DNA of 64,000 nt from Microbacterium radiodurans (GCF_008710705.1 NZ_VYRZ01000002.1:310001-374000); one strand, 5' to 3'; positions 39,534 to 49,682 are shown, numbered from the stretch's first letter. Translations and numbers: made by a program. Notes: a model not told the origin generated them from the sequence alone.

Positions 39534-42113
39534 ATGGCCGCGCACATTCCCGACAAGCCCGCCCTGGAAGGCCTCGAGCAGAAGTGGGATGCCGCCTGGG
39601 CCGACCGCGGCACGTACCTCTTCGACCGCGCGAGCGCCGTCGAGGGCGGACGCTCGAGCGTCTTCTCGGTCGACACGCCGCCGCCGACGGCATCCGGCTC
39701 GCTCCACATCGGCCACGTGTTCTCGTTCACGCACACCGACCTGAAGGTGCGCTTCGAGCGCATGCGCGGCAAGAACGTCTTCTACCCGATGGGCTGGGAC
39801 GACAACGGCCTGCCCACCGAGCGGCGCGTGCAGAACTACTACGGCGTGCGCTGCGACCCCTCGCTCCCCTACGACGCGTCGTTCACCCCGCCCTTCGAAG
39901 GCGGCGACAACAAGTCGAGCCGCGCCGCCGACCAGGTTCCGATCAGCCGTCGCAACTTCATCGAACTGTGCGAGAAGCTCACGATCGAGGACGAGAAGCA
40001 GTTCGAGTCGCTGTTCCGCCAGCTCGGGCTCTCGGTCGACTGGACCCAGACGTACCGCACCATCTCGGACGACACGATCCGGACGAGCCAGCTGGCGTTC
40101 CTGCGCAACCTCGAACGCGGCGAGGCGTACCAGGCCCTCGCGCCGACCCTGTGGGACATCGACTTCCGTTCGGCGATCGCGCAGGCCGAGCTGGAGGACC
40201 GCGACCAGCAGGCCTCGTACCACCGCGTCGCCTTCGCGAAGACCGACGGCACCGGCGACATCCACATCGAGACCACGCGGCCCGAGCTCCTCCCCGCGTG
40301 CGTCGCGCTCGTCGCCAATCCCGACGACGACCGATACAAGCCGTACTTCGGCCAGACCGTGCGCACCCCCCTCTTCGACGTCGAGGTGCCCGTCCTCGCG
40401 CACCCGCTCGCGCAGCCCGACAAGGGCTCGGGCATCGCCATGATCTGCACGTTCGGCGACGTCACCGACATCATCTGGTGGCGCGAGCTCCACCTGCCCA
40501 ACCGCACGATCCTCGGAGCCGACGGTCGCATCCTCGCCGATGCGCCCGACGCGATCACGACCGACGCGGCTCGCGCCGCGTACGCCGAGCTCGCCGGCAA
40601 GACCGTCTTCAGCGCCAAGAAGCGCATCGTCGAGCTGCTGCAGGAGTCGGGCGATCTCCTCGAGGTCTCGAAGCCCTTCACCCACCCCGTGAAGTTCTTC
40701 GAGAAGGGCGACCGCCCGCTCGAGATCGTGTCGACACGGCAGTGGTACCTGCGCAACGGCGCCCGCGACGCGGAGCTCCGCGATCGCCTCATCTCACTCG
40801 GCCAGAGCATGTCGTGGCATCCCGACTTCATGCGCGTGCGCTACGAGAACTGGACGAACGGGCTGACCGGCGACTGGCTCGTGTCGCGTCAGCGCTTCTT
40901 CGGCGTGCCGATCCCGATCTGGTACGCCCTCGACGAGAACGGCGAACGCGACTACGACCGGGTCATCACCCCCGACCTCGGCCGGCTGCCCGTCGACCCG
41001 ACCACGGACGTGCCGGCCGGCTACACGGGCGAGCAGCGGGGTGTGCCGGGGGGCTTCGACGCCGAGCGCGACATCTTCGACACGTGGGCGACGTCCTCCC
41101 TCACTCCGCAGCTCGCCGGCGGATGGCAGCGAGACGACGAACTGTGGGACCTCGTCGCACCGTTCGACCTGCGCCCCCAGGGCCAGGACATCATCCGCAC
41201 CTGGCTCTTCTCGACGATGCTCCGAAGCGTCCTGGAGGACGGCCGTGCGCCGTGGTCCGACGCCGCGATCTCCGGCTTCATCGTCGATCCCGATCGCAAG
41301 AAGATGTCGAAGTCCAAGGGCAACGTGGTCACGCCGGCCGACATCCTCGCGCAGCACGGCACCGACGCCGTCCGCTACTGGGCCGCCTCCAGCCGTCTGG
41401 GCGCCGACGCCGCGTTCGACCCGCAGAACCCGACGCAGGTGAAGATCGGTCGCCGCCTGGCCATCAAGGTCCTCAACGCGGCGAAGTTCGTGCTGTCGTT
41501 CCCGGTGCCGGAGGGTGCCGAGATCACTCACGCCCTGGATGCGGCGATGCTCGCGACGCTCGACCGGGTCGTGGCGGATGCGACCCGCGCCTTCGAAGCG
41601 TACGACCACGCGCGCGCCCTGGAGGTCACGGAGGCGTTCTTCTGGACCTTCTGCGACGACTATCTGGAGCTCGTCAAGGAGCGCGCGTACGACCGGAACG
41701 ACAGCGGTCAGGCCTCGGCGGCCCTCGCGCTGCGGCTCGCGCTGTCGACGCTCCTCCGCCTGCTCGCCCCCGTCCTGTCGTTCGCGGCCGAGGAGGCCTG
41801 GTCGTGGTTCGAGGACGGGTCGGTGCACACCGCGCCGTGGCCCGAGCCGCTCGGCATCGCCGGTGAGCCCGCGACGCTCGTGGCCGCGAGTACCGCCCTC
41901 ATCGGCATCCGTCGCGCGAAGACCGAGGCGAAGGCCTCGCAGAAGACGCCCGTCGCGGTGCTCTCACTCAGCGCGGATGCCGCGACGGTCGCCCGCCTGC
42001 GCGAGGTCGAGGGCGACCTCAAGGCCGTCGGTCGCATCGCCGCCCTCGAGCTGGCGGAAGGCGCCGGCGAGATCGTCGTCGAGCGGGTCGAGCTCGCGCC
42101 GACGGAGGCGTGA
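39534..42113 (+). CDS. valS: valine--tRNA ligase
   Basis: 859 aa class I enzyme. PTASGSLHIGHVFSFTHTDL near residue 48 is the HIGH region; [17 protein letters not shown] near 590 is the KMSKS loop; the CP1 editing domain includes HIETTRPELLPACVALVA. The ending has the family's coiled-coil arm region. It carries CGAGGAGC before the ATG. Third branched-chain synthetase in the window and, unlike ileS, without a T-box. Confidence 0.97.
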   Translation: MAAHIPDKPALEGLEQKWDAAWADRGTYLFDRASAVEGGRSSVFSVDTPPPTASGSLHIGHVFSFTHTDLKVRFERMRGKNVFYPMGWDDNGLPTERRVQNYYGVRCDPSLPYDASFTPPFEGGDNKSSRAADQVPISRRNFIELCEKLTIEDEKQFESLFRQLGLSVDWTQTYRTISDDTIRTSQLAFLRNLERGEAYQALAPTLWDIDFRSAIAQAELEDRDQQASYHRVAFAKTDGTGDIHIETTRPELLPACVALVANPDDDRYKPYFGQTVRTPLFDVEVPVLAHPLAQPDKGSGIAMICTFGDVTDIIWWRELHLPNRTILGADGRILADAPDAITTDAARAAYAELAGKTVFSAKKRIVELLQESGDLLEVSKPFTHPVKFFEKGDRPLEIVSTRQWYLRNGARDAELRDRLISLGQSMSWHPDFMRVRYENWTNGLTGDWLVSRQRFFGVPIPIWYALDENGERDYDRVITPDLGRLPVDPTTDVPAGYTGEQRGVPGGFDAERDIFDTWATSSLTPQLAGGWQRDDELWDLVAPFDLRPQGQDIIRTWLFSTMLRSVLEDGRAPWSDAAISGFIVDPDRKKMSKSKGNVVTPADILAQHGTDAVRYWAASSRLGADAAFDPQNPTQVKIGRRLAIKVLNAAKFVLSFPVPEGAEITHALDAAMLATLDRVVADATRAFEAYDHARALEVTEAFFWTFCDDYLELVKERAYDRNDSGQASAALALRLALSTLLRLLAPVLSFAAEEAWSWFEDGSVHTAPWPEPLGIAGEPATLVAASTALIGIRRAKTEAKASQKTPVAVLSLSADAATVARLREVEGDLKAVGRIAALELAEGAGEIVVERVELAPTEA

Positions 42114-42114
42114 C

Positions 42115-42348
42115 GTGCGGCTGGGCACGCGCTGGGCGAGCGGGGACGAGCCTCCGGCATCCGTTCCCTCCGCCCTGCGGGCGCAGATCGCGCGCGTCGA
42201 CGGTGAGATCGACGACGAGCAGCGGCCGCGGTGGACGCTGACCTGGTTGGAGGGGCGACCGGTCGCTGAGCTCGAGACGGGCGTCGTGGTCTCGCTCTCG
42301 CCCACGGGCGCGATCGTCGTGGGTCAGATCGACGACGACGAGACCTGA
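42115..42348 (+). CDS. small protein downstream of valS, unknown function
   Basis: 77 aa, beginning at a GTG one base after the valS stop (TGACGTG). It is rich in charged residues and short beta-like segments (PRWTLTWLEGRPVAELETGVVVSLSPTGAIVVGQ). No motif recognised. Reading frame, codon use and tight spacing to valS support a real gene. Confidence 0.7.
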   Translation: MRLGTRWASGDEPPASVPSALRAQIARVDGEIDDEQRPRWTLTWLEGRPVAELETGVVVSLSPTGAIVVGQIDDDET

Positions 42349-42376
42349 GTTCCGCGGGCCCACGTAGGCTCGAACG

Positions 42377-44431
42377 ATGACGACGTCTTCACGCTCGCTC
42401 CTCGACGGCCCTTCGCTCGATCACGGGCTTCCCGACTACCGCGCCATCGCGGTCGAGGACTACCTCCCGGCCTTCATCGAGGCGTTCGCCGAGCAGCGCG
42501 CCGAGATCGACGCCATCGCGACGGATCCGTCCGAGCCGACGTTCGAGAACACGATCACGGCCTGGGAGGCCAGCGGGCGACTCCTCGGCCAGGTGTCCCG
42601 CACCTTCTTCACCGTCAGTTCCGCCGACGCGACCGCGGCGATTCAGAACATCGACGAAGAGCTCGCGCCGCTGATGTCGGAGCACGCGGATGCGATCGAG
42701 CTCGATGGGCGCCTCTATACGCGCGTGCAGCGCCTCTACGAGCAGCGGGCGGACCTGCGGCTCTCGGATGAGGAGCGCTACCTTCTCGAACGACGACGCA
42801 CGCAGCTGATCCGCGCGGGCGCCGCGCTCGACGAGACGGCGAAAGCGCGCCTGACGGCCCTCAACACCCGGCTGTCGGTCCTCACCACGACGTTCGAGAA
42901 GAATCTCCTCGCCGACACCAATGACCTCGCCGTCGTGTTGGACTCGGCCGAGGAGCTGGCCGGACTGACCGACGGCGAGATCTCGGCGGCCGCGCAGGCC
43001 GCAGCCGAACGCGGGATGCCGGGACGCTACGTCATCGCCCTCACCCTCTTCACCGGTCATCCCCGCCTGGCGTCGCTGCGCTCGCCCGAGAGCCGACGTC
43101 GGCTCCTCGCGGCGTCGCGAGCGCGCGGCTCGCGACCCGGCGAGAACGACAACCGTCCCGTCCTCCTCGAGATCGTCCGGCTGCGCGCCGAACGCGCCGA
43201 GCTGCTCGGGTATCCCTCGCACGCCGCATACGTCACCGCCGATCAGACGGCGGGGAGCCCGGGCGCCGTCGAATCGCTCCTCCGGCGCCTCGCCGTGCCC
43301 GCGTCACGGAACGCGATCCGCGAGGAGCAGGCGCTCCGCACCGCCGCCGGGGACGACCATGCCGCTTCCCGGATCGACGCGGCCGACTGGGCGTTCTACA
43401 CCGAGAAGGTCCGTTCGGCCACCCTCGACATCGACACCGCGGCCCTTCGGCCGTGGTTCGAGGCGGAGCGCGTCCTGCGTGACGGCGTCTTCTACGCCGC
43501 GACCCGGCTCTACGGCATCACGTTCGCCGAACGCCCCGATCTCCCGGCGTACCACCCCGACGCCCGCGTGTTCGAGGTGCTCGACGAGGACGGGTCGCAC
43601 CTCGGGCTGTTCATCCTGGATCTCTACACGCGCGACACCAAGCGCGGCGGCGCCTGGATGAACTCGATCGCGTCGCAGTCGGAGCTGCGCGGCACGACGC
43701 CGATCGTCGTGAACAACCTCAACGTCGCGCCGCCCGCTCCCGGCACGCCGACACTGCTGACACTCGACGAGGTGACGACGCTCTTCCACGAGTTCGGTCA
43801 TGCTCTGCACGGCCTGTTTGCGCGCGTCACCTTCCCGAGCTTCGCCGGCACCAGCGTGTTCCGTGATTTCGTCGAGTTCCCGAGCCAGGTGAACGAGATG
43901 TGGATGTTCCGCCCGGAGATCCTCTCGAACTACGCGCGGCACATCGACACGGACGAGCCGCTGCCGGACGACGTGCTCGCGCGTCTCGAGGCGTCGGGGA
44001 CGTTCAATCAGGGATTCGCCACCAGCGAGTACCTCGCCGCGGCGTGGCTGGATCTCGCGTGGCACTCGCTCTCGGCCGCCGATGCCGGTGCGGTCGACGA
44101 CGTGGCCGCGTTCGAGGCCCGAGCGCTCGCCGACATCGGGCTCGATGACCCCGCCGTGCCCCCGCGGTACTCGTCGACGTACTTCGCACACGTCTTCTCG
44201 GGTGGCTACAGCGCCGGCTACTACTCGTACATCTGGAGCGAGGTGCTGGACGCCGATACCGTCGAGTGGTTCGACGAGAACGGCGGGCTGGACCGTGGGA
44301 ACGGCGACCGCTTCCGCGAGCGGGTGCTCGGCGTCGGCGGATCGAAGGATCCGCTCGCCGCCTACCGCGACTTCCGCGGTCGCGACGCCCTCATCGATCC
44401 GCTGCTGGCGCGTCGGGGTCTCCGGGGCTGA
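42377..44431 (+). CDS. dcp: M3 family metallopeptidase (peptidyl-dipeptidase Dcp type)
   Basis: 684 aa. The Zn site is TTLFHEFGHALHG near residue 470 (HEXXH) with the later Glu in the FRDFVEFPSQVNEMW region, both typical of M3 peptidases. FNQGFATSEYLAAAWLDLAWH and YSAGYYSYIWSEVLDAD near the C-terminus fit Dcp more than oligopeptidase F. No signal peptide, so cytosolic peptide breakdown is likely. TAGGCT at 42365-42370 lies six bases before the ATG. The 3' end overlaps the convergent DHFR-like gene by 41 bases. Confidence 0.92.
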   Translation: MTTSSRSLLDGPSLDHGLPDYRAIAVEDYLPAFIEAFAEQRAEIDAIATDPSEPTFENTITAWEASGRLLGQVSRTFFTVSSADATAAIQNIDEELAPLMSEHADAIELDGRLYTRVQRLYEQRADLRLSDEERYLLERRRTQLIRAGAALDETAKARLTALNTRLSVLTTTFEKNLLADTNDLAVVLDSAEELAGLTDGEISAAAQAAAERGMPGRYVIALTLFTGHPRLASLRSPESRRRLLAASRARGSRPGENDNRPVLLEIVRLRAERAELLGYPSHAAYVTADQTAGSPGAVESLLRRLAVPASRNAIREEQALRTAAGDDHAASRIDAADWAFYTEKVRSATLDIDTAALRPWFEAERVLRDGVFYAATRLYGITFAERPDLPAYHPDARVFEVLDEDGSHLGLFILDLYTRDTKRGGAWMNSIASQSELRGTTPIVVNNLNVAPPAPGTPTLLTLDEVTTLFHEFGHALHGLFARVTFPSFAGTSVFRDFVEFPSQVNEMWMFRPEILSNYARHIDTDEPLPDDVLARLEASGTFNQGFATSEYLAAAWLDLAWHSLSAADAGAVDDVAAFEARALADIGLDDPAVPPRYSSTYFAHVFSGGYSAGYYSYIWSEVLDADTVEWFDENGGLDRGNGDRFRERVLGVGGSKDPLAAYRDFRGRDALIDPLLARRGLRG

Positions 44432-45026
44432 CCGGCGGCGTCGGCTGCGACGGGGCGTCGGCTCCGCTCGGATCATTGCGCACGCGGTAGACCAGGCGAG
44501 CGAACTGCCCGACGGCCTTCGCCGACTCGAGCGTCAATCGGTCCGATTCGATGCGGCGGGGAAGCAGCGGGGCTCCGGCTCCGAGCATCACCGGCGCGAC
44601 GGAGACGGCGATCTCGTCGAGCACATCGGCATCGAAGAACTGTCCGGCGAGATCGCCGCCGCCGACCACCCAGATATCCCGCTCCCCTGCGGCATCCCGC
44701 AGCCGTGGCAGCGCATCGCGCACGGAGCCGCGGAGGAACGTCACGTCGGCACCGGCCGGCACGGGGAGTTCGCGCGTGGTGAAGACGAACGTGGGCCGAT
44801 CGCCGTGGAACTCCTGCCACCGTTCGGGGTGCGCGACGATGTCCGATTCTGCGAGCACCCATTCGTAGGTAGTCGAGCCTTCCACCAGCACACCGGCATC
44901 GGTGGGCAGGACCTCGTCATCGGGAGTCTGCCCGCCGTCGGCGGCGAAGAGCCAGCCGAGCGAGTTGTCCTCGTCTGCGATGAAGCCGTCGATCGATGTG
45001 GCGGTGTCGAAGATGATGCGTCCCAT
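44391..45026 (-). CDS. dihydrofolate reductase family protein (RibD C-terminal like)
   Basis: 211 aa. MGRIIFDTATSIDGFIADEDNSLGWL is the start typical of this NADPH-binding family; DIWVVGGGDLAGQFFDADVLDEI and APVMLGAGAPLLP follow. True folate reduction is not implied. The C-terminal 25 residues are a disordered Pro/Asp tail that runs into the 3' end of the M3 peptidase gene. TAGGGT at 45034-45039 is seven bases before the ATG. Confidence 0.88.
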   Translation of the reverse strand: MGRIIFDTATSIDGFIADEDNSLGWLFAADGGQTPDDEVLPTDAGVLVEGSTTYEWVLAESDIVAHPERWQEFHGDRPTFVFTTRELPVPAGADVTFLRGSVRDALPRLRDAAGERDIWVVGGGDLAGQFFDADVLDEIAVSVAPVMLGAGAPLLPRRIESDRLTLESAKAVGQFARLVYRVRNDPSGADAPSQPTPPVSPGDPDAPAADR

Positions 45027-45141
45027 GCGCCGAACCCTACGCCGCGGCTGAGACACCCACCGCCACCGGTCGCACTTTCGACGCAGGCGATCCGCCGGAC
45101 GCAGGACGACGCCGCCCAGACGTTCCTGTTTCGGAAGGTGC

Positions 45142-45161
45142 GCCTGTCTCGAATGACAGGC
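45142..45161 (-). terminator. weak candidate terminator after clpX
   Basis: GCCTGTC/GACAGGC stem of 7 bp with a 6-base loop, starting 8 bases after the clpX stop. No T-run. Confidence 0.45.
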
Positions 45162-45169
45162 CCGGCGGC

Positions 45170-46438
45170 TCAGGCGCTCTTGCGCTTCTGTCGCAGCACC
45201 AGCGTCGGGGCGGCACCATCGTCGACGGCGGCGCGCGTCACGATGACCTTGTCGACGTCGTCCGCCGACGGGATCTCGAACATGATCGGGCCGAGCACGT
45301 CCTCGAGGATCGCACGGAGACCGCGCGCGCCCGTCTTCCGCGCGACGGCGAGGTCGGCGATGGCGCGGAGCGCGTCATCCTCGAACTCCAGCTGGACGCC
45401 GTCCAGCTCGAACATCCGCTGATACTGCTTCACGAACGCGTTCTTCGGCCCCGTCAGGATCTCGATGAGCGCCTTCTGGTCGAGGGGCGACACCGAGGTG
45501 ACGACCGGCAGACGGCCGATGAACTCGGGGATGAGACCGAACTTGTGCAGATCCTCGGGCTCGACCTCGCGGAAGAGATCGAGCTCCTTGTCCTTCTCCT
45601 GCAGCGGCGCCCCGAACCCGACCCCGTGCTTGCCGACCCGCGACGAGATGATCTCCTCGAGCCCCGCGAAGGCGCCGGCCACGATGAACAGCACGTTCGT
45701 CGTGTCGATCTGGATGAACTCCTGGTGCGGGTGCTTGCGGCCTCCCTGCGGGGGAACCGACGCGACCGTGCCCTCGAGGATCTTCAGCAGAGCCTGCTGC
45801 ACTCCCTCGCCCGACACGTCGCGGGTGATCGAGGGGTTCTCGGCCTTGCGGGCGATCTTGTCGACCTCGTCGATGTAGATGATGCCGGTCTCGGCGCGCT
45901 TGACGTCGAAATCGGCCGCCTGCAGGAGCTTCAGCAGGATGTTCTCGACGTCCTCGCCGACGTAGCCCGCCTCGGTGAGCGCGGTGGCGTCGGCCACGGC
46001 GAACGGGACGTTGAGCCGCTTGGCGAGCGTCTGGGCGAGGTAGGTCTTGCCGCAGCCGGTCGGGCCCAGCAGCAGGATGTTGCTCTTGGCGATCTCGACG
46101 TCGTCGGCGCGCTGCTCGGCGGGCTGCAGCGTGCCGTGCGCACGCACGCGCTTGTAGTGGTTGTACACCGCGACGGACAGCGCGCGCTTCGCGGGATCCT
46201 GACCGACGACGTACTCCTCGAGGAACGAGAAGATCTCCCGCGGCTTCGGGAGGTCGAAGTCGGCGACGGCCTCGTCGCCCGCCTCGGCCATGCGCTCCTC
46301 GATGATCTCGTTGCACAGCTCGACGCATTCGTCGCAGATGTAGACGCCCGGTCCTGCGATCAGCTGCTGGACCTGCTTCTGGCTCTTGCCGCAGAACGAG
46401 CACTTGAACAGGTCGGCGCTCTCACCGATGCGAGCCAT
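45170..46438 (-). CDS. clpX: ATP-dependent Clp protease ATP-binding subunit ClpX
   Basis: 422 aa AAA+ unfoldase. The N-terminal Zn-binding domain has [13 protein letters not shown] and CDECVELC (about 12-42); Walker [10 protein letters not shown] near 120, Walker [10 protein letters not shown] near 180; the pore and ClpP-binding IGF-type loop region follows before [19 protein letters not shown] lies before the ATG and a TAGGCT -10 at 46490-46495 gives a leader of about 45 nt, so it has its own promoter apart from clpP2. Confidence 0.97.
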   Translation of the reverse strand: MARIGESADLFKCSFCGKSQKQVQQLIAGPGVYICDECVELCNEIIEERMAEAGDEAVADFDLPKPREIFSFLEEYVVGQDPAKRALSVAVYNHYKRVRAHGTLQPAEQRADDVEIAKSNILLLGPTGCGKTYLAQTLAKRLNVPFAVADATALTEAGYVGEDVENILLKLLQAADFDVKRAETGIIYIDEVDKIARKAENPSITRDVSGEGVQQALLKILEGTVASVPPQGGRKHPHQEFIQIDTTNVLFIVAGAFAGLEEIISSRVGKHGVGFGAPLQEKDKELDLFREVEPEDLHKFGLIPEFIGRLPVVTSVSPLDQKALIEILTGPKNAFVKQYQRMFELDGVQLEFEDDALRAIADLAVARKTGARGLRAILEDVLGPIMFEIPSADDVDKVIVTRAAVDDGAAPTLVLRQKRKSA

Positions 46439-46489
46439 GTACCCCTCCTGGATGCCGGATGCCGCGACCCCGGGGTGCGCGGTGATTCG

Positions 46490-46495
46490 AGCCTA
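46490..46495 (-). promoter_or_regulatory. -10 element of clpX
   Basis: TAGGCT on the minus strand, within GGTTAGGCTCG; no clear -35. It lies just upstream of clpX and after the clpP2 terminator. Confidence 0.5.
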
Positions 46496-46556
46496 ACCTC
46501 TCCCGACGACATCCCCGCGGATTTCGCCGGTCCGCGGCGGGGTCGTGGTGGAACGA

Positions 46557-46588
46557 CCGAGGGCCCCGGGATGTCCCGGGGCCCTCGG
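46557..46588 (-). terminator. terminator after clpP2
   Basis: A perfect 15-bp inverted repeat (46557-46571 with 46574-46588), 17 bases after the clpP2 stop. On the minus strand GTCGTTCC follows. Confidence 0.85.
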
Positions 46589-46604
46589 TGGGTACGCGTG
46601 CCGC

Positions 46605-47270
46605 TCAGGCGGTGATCGCCGCGGGCGTGCGCTTGCGCGAGGTCAGCACCTGGTCGACGATGCCGTACTCGAGAGCCTCGTGCGCCGAGAGGATCTTGTC
46701 GCGGTCGATGTCCTTGTTGACCTGCTCCTGCGTGCGGTTGGTGTGGCGCGCCATCGTCTCCTCGAGCCACGTGCGCATCCGGAGGATCTCCGCCGCCTGG
46801 ATCTCGATGTCCGAGGCCTGGCCGTGACCGGCCTCGCCGACGGCGGGCTGGTGGATCAGGATGCGCGCGTTCGGCAGCGCGAGCCGCTTGCCCGGGGCGC
46901 CTGCTGCCAGCAGAACGGAGGCAGCCGACGCCGCCTGGCCGAGGACGACGGTCTGGATCTGCGGCGAGACGTACTGCATCGTGTCGTAGATCGCCGTCAT
47001 CGCGGTGAACGACCCACCGGGCGAGTTGATGTACATGATGATGTCGCGGTCGGGGTCCTGCGACTCGAGCACGAGCAGCTGGGCCATGACGTCGTCCGCG
47101 GATGCGTCGTCGACCTGCACGCCGAGGAAGATGACGCGATCCTCGAACAGCTTGTTGTAGGGGTCCTGGCGCTTGTAGCCGTATGCCGTGCGCTCCTCGA
47201 ACTGCGGCAGGATGTACCGGCTCGAGGGAATCGCCGCACCGTGCGGAAGGCCGAAGGCGGGGGTGTTCAT
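46605..47270 (-). CDS. clpP2: ATP-dependent Clp protease proteolytic subunit (ClpP2)
   Basis: 221 aa. The active-site Ser lies in [16 protein letters not shown] near residue 110 and the His in [11 protein letters not shown] near 135; [20 protein letters not shown] is the strand-helix before the Ser. The N-terminus is longer than in ClpP1 ([19 protein letters not shown]). Actinobacteria use a mixed ClpP1P2 complex; the gene lies 23 bases after clpP1 in one operon. Confidence 0.96.
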   Translation of the reverse strand: MNTPAFGLPHGAAIPSSRYILPQFEERTAYGYKRQDPYNKLFEDRVIFLGVQVDDASADDVMAQLLVLESQDPDRDIIMYINSPGGSFTAMTAIYDTMQYVSPQIQTVVLGQAASAASVLLAAGAPGKRLALPNARILIHQPAVGEAGHGQASDIEIQAAEILRMRTWLEETMARHTNRTQEQVNKDIDRDKILSAHEALEYGIVDQVLTSRKRTPAAITA

Positions 47271-47293
47271 TCTTCTCTGTCTCCTTCGGTCGA

Positions 47294-47878
47294 TCAGTTC
47301 TCGGTGCCGCCGCCGCCGACGACGTCGGTCGCAGACTCGCGGATGTGGTCGACGAATCCGTACTCGAGCGCTTCCTGCGCGGTGAACCAGCGGTCGCGGT
47401 CGCCGTCCTCGTTCACCTGCTCGACGGACTTCCCGGTCTGGGCGGCGGTGATCTCGGCGAGGCGGCGCTTCATGTCGAGGATGAGCTGGGCCTGCGTCTG
47501 GATGTCGCTCGAGGTGCCGCCGAAGCCGCCGTGGGGCTGGTGCAGCAGGACACGCGCGTTCGGGGTGATGTAGCGCTTGCCCTTCGTGCCCGCCGTCAGC
47601 AGCAGCTGACCCATCGAGGCGGCCATTCCGATGCCGACCGTGACGATGTCGTTGGGGACGAACTGCATCGTGTCGTAGATCGCCATGCCGGCCGTGATGG
47701 ACCCACCGGGCGAGTTGATGTAGAGGTAGATGTCTTTCTCGGAATCCTCGGCTGCGAGCAGGAGGATCTTCGCGCAGATCTCGTTCGCGTTCTCGTCGCG
47801 CACCTCCGACCCGAGCCAGATGATGCGGTCCTTCAGCAGTCTGTCGAAGACGCTGGTTGCGATGAGGGGGTCAGCCAT
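47294..47878 (-). CDS. clpP1: ATP-dependent Clp protease proteolytic subunit (ClpP1)
   Basis: 194 aa. Ser in [16 protein letters not shown] and His in [14 protein letters not shown], as in ClpP. The ATG at 47878 ([19 protein letters not shown]) gives the normal ClpP length and has AGGAGCAC before it; an upstream extension in frame is leader. A ClgR-like box and -10 upstream fit stress control of the clpP1P2 operon. Confidence 0.96.
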   Translation of the reverse strand: MADPLIATSVFDRLLKDRIIWLGSEVRDENANEICAKILLLAAEDSEKDIYLYINSPGGSITAGMAIYDTMQFVPNDIVTVGIGMAASMGQLLLTAGTKGKRYITPNARVLLHQPHGGFGGTSSDIQTQAQLILDMKRRLAEITAAQTGKSVEQVNEDGDRDRWFTAQEALEYGFVDHIRESATDVVGGGGTEN

Positions 47879-47912
47879 GTGTGCTCCTGATCCGAAGTTT
47901 CGTGACGTGTCG

Positions 47913-47918
47913 AATCTA
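47913..47918 (-). promoter_or_regulatory. -10 element of clpP1P2
   Basis: TAGATT on the minus strand puts the transcript start near 47906, giving a leader of about 28 nt to the clpP1 ATG. Confidence 0.55.
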
Positions 47919-47945
47919 CCGACGCGACCGGCGCGCCCCGGCCGT

Positions 47946-47963
47946 GTTCGCCCTGGGCATAGC
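47946..47963 (-). promoter_or_regulatory. ClgR-like operator upstream of clpP1P2
   Basis: On the minus strand the site reads GCTATGCCCAGGGCGAAC. It agrees with the ClgR consensus as I recall it, WNNWCGCYNANRGCGWWS, at all but two positions. Its centre is about 48 bases before the predicted start, a usual place for an activator. The clgR gene is not in the window. Confidence 0.55.
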
Positions 47964-48006
47964 CGCGCCGCGATCGATCCGTCCGACGGTCGACGCGCCG
48001 GAGACG

Positions 48007-48044
48007 ACGACGGGGACGGATGCCGCAGCATCCGCCCCCGTCGT
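48007..48044 (-). terminator. terminator after trigger factor
   Basis: A 17-bp stem with one A-C mismatch (48007-48023 with 48028-48044) and a 4-base loop, 23 bases after the tig stop, before the clpP1 promoter. Confidence 0.85.
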
Positions 48045-48066
48045 GTCGATCAGCAGATCGCCGACG

Positions 48067-49611
48067 TCACTCGGCGGCAGCCTCGTCGGCGGCCTTCTTC
48101 TTGGCGGGCGCCTTCTTGGCCGGGGCCTTCTTCGCGGGAGCCTTCTCGGCTGCCGGCGCCTCATCGGCTGCCGGCGCCTCGTCGGCCTTCTTGGCGGGAG
48201 CCTTCTTCGCCGGAGCCTTCTTCGCGGGGGCCTTCTCGGCAGGAGCCTTCTCGGCGGGCGCGTCGTCGGCGGCGTCGGCCGGTGCCTCGTCGGCCGGTGC
48301 CTCGTCGGCGTCCTCGGCGACCGCCTCTTCTCCCTCGACGGCGACGAAGCCGGTGAGGTCGACGGGCTTGCCGTCGGTGTCGACGACGCTCACCTTGCCG
48401 AGGGCGATCGCGAGCGCCTTGTTGCGGGCGACCTCGCCGACCATGACGGGGAGCTGGTTGTTCTGCTGCAGCGCGTTCACGAACTCCTGCGGAGCCATGC
48501 CGTACTGCGCCGACGCCTGGACGAGGTACTGCGTCAGCTCGTCCTGGGAGACCTGCACCTCGTGCGTCTCGGCGATCTTGTCGAGGACCATCTGCGTGCG
48601 GAACTGCTTCTCGCTCGCCTCGGTGACCTCGGCACGGTGCGTGTCGTCCTCGAGGCGACCCTCGCCCTCGAGGTGGGCGTGGACCTCGTCCTCGACCAGT
48701 CCGGCGGGCACGGGGATGTCAGCCTTCTCGATGAGCGCGTCGACGAGCTTGTCGCGCGCCGCCGCCCCCTGCGTGAACACGCTCTGCTGCGAGACGCGCT
48801 CGGCGAGGCTCTCGCGCAGCTCGGCGATCGTGTCGAACTCGCTCGCCATCTGGGCGAAGTCGTCATCGGCCTCGGGGAGCTCGCGCTCCTTGACCGCGGT
48901 CACCGTGACGGCGACCTCGGCCTCCTCGCCGGCGTGATCGCCGCCGACGAGCTTCGAGCGGAAGGTGGTGTCCTCGCCGGCCGTCAGGGAGTCGATGGCC
49001 TCATCGATGCCCTCGAGCAGCTCGCCCGAGCCGACCTCGTACGACACGCCCTCGGCGCGGTCGATCTCGTTGCCGTCGATCGTGGCGACGAGGTCGAGCT
49101 CGACGAAGTCGCCCTTCGCCGCGGGACGGTCGACGGTGACGAGGGTGCCGAAACGGCCGCGCAGGCGGTCGAGCTCCTCATCGATGGCGGCGTCGTCGGT
49201 GGCGACGGAGTCGACCTCGATGGTGATCTGGTCGTAGGCGGGCAGTTCGAACTCGGGACGCACGTCGACCTCGACCTCGACCTTCAGGTCACCGGAGAAG
49301 TCCTTGTCGCTCGGCCAGTCGACGACCTCGGCCGAGGGACGACCGAGAACGCGCAGCTCGTTGGCGGCGACGGCCTCGCGGTAGAAGGTGTCGAGACCCT
49401 CGCTGACCGCGTGCTCGATGACCGCGGTGCGGCCGACGCGCTGGTCGATGATCGGTGCGGGCACCTTGCCCTTGCGGAAGCCGGGGATCTGCACGTCCTG
49501 AGCGATGTGCTCGTACGCGTGGGTGATGCTCGGCTTCAGCTCGTCCGGGCTGACCGTGATGTGGAGCTTCACCCGGGTCGGGCTGAGCGTCTCGACGGTG
49601 CTGGTGACCAT
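48067..49611 (-). CDS. tig: trigger factor with long [11 protein letters not shown] tail
   Basis: 514 aa. The ribosome-binding signature [12 protein letters not shown] lies near residue 45; the PPIase domain follows ([22 protein letters not shown]) and then the C-terminal chaperone arms. Up to about residue 425 it is a normal trigger factor. The last 85-90 residues are low-complexity: first Asp/Glu/Ala/Pro, then Lys-rich blocks of the form [11 protein letters not shown], giving a split acidic/basic tail. Upstream of clpP1, as in many bacteria, but with its own terminator. Confidence 0.95.
   Translation of the reverse strand: MVTSTVETLSPTRVKLHITVSPDELKPSITHAYEHIAQDVQIPGFRKGKVPAPIIDQRVGRTAVIEHAVSEGLDTFYREAVAANELRVLGRPSAEVVDWPSDKDFSGDLKVEVEVDVRPEFELPAYDQITIEVDSVATDDAAIDEELDRLRGRFGTLVTVDRPAAKGDFVELDLVATIDGNEIDRAEGVSYEVGSGELLEGIDEAIDSLTAGEDTTFRSKLVGGDHAGEEAEVAVTVTAVKERELPEADDDFAQMASEFDTIAELRESLAERVSQQSVFTQGAAARDKLVDALIEKADIPVPAGLVEDEVHAHLEGEGRLEDDTHRAEVTEASEKQFRTQMVLDKIAETHEVQVSQDELTQYLVQASAQYGMAPQEFVNALQQNNQLPVMVGEVARNKALAIALGKVSVVDTDGKPVDLTGFVAVEGEEAVAEDADEAPADEAPADAADDAPAEKAPAEKAPAKKAPAKKAPAKKADEAPAADEAPAAEKAPAKKAPAKKAPAKKKAADEAAAE
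48070..48290 (-). repeat. low-complexity region coding the trigger factor tail
   Basis: Imperfect repeats of a 12-15 base unit (codons for K/E, A, P, A, K) coding the [12 protein letters not shown] and DEAPAAD blocks. Boundaries are approximate. Confidence 0.8.
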
Positions 49612-49682
49612 GCCTGTTGTTCTCCTTCATCCGGCCGCACAGGTGCGCGTCCGTTCGGTGGTCTGGGTTCGTGGGGCCGTTG

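Noticed and set aside
37556..39772. 738-aa reading frame opposite metNIQ
   Set aside because: Spans three sense genes with overlapping starts and a lipobox; no domain of its own.
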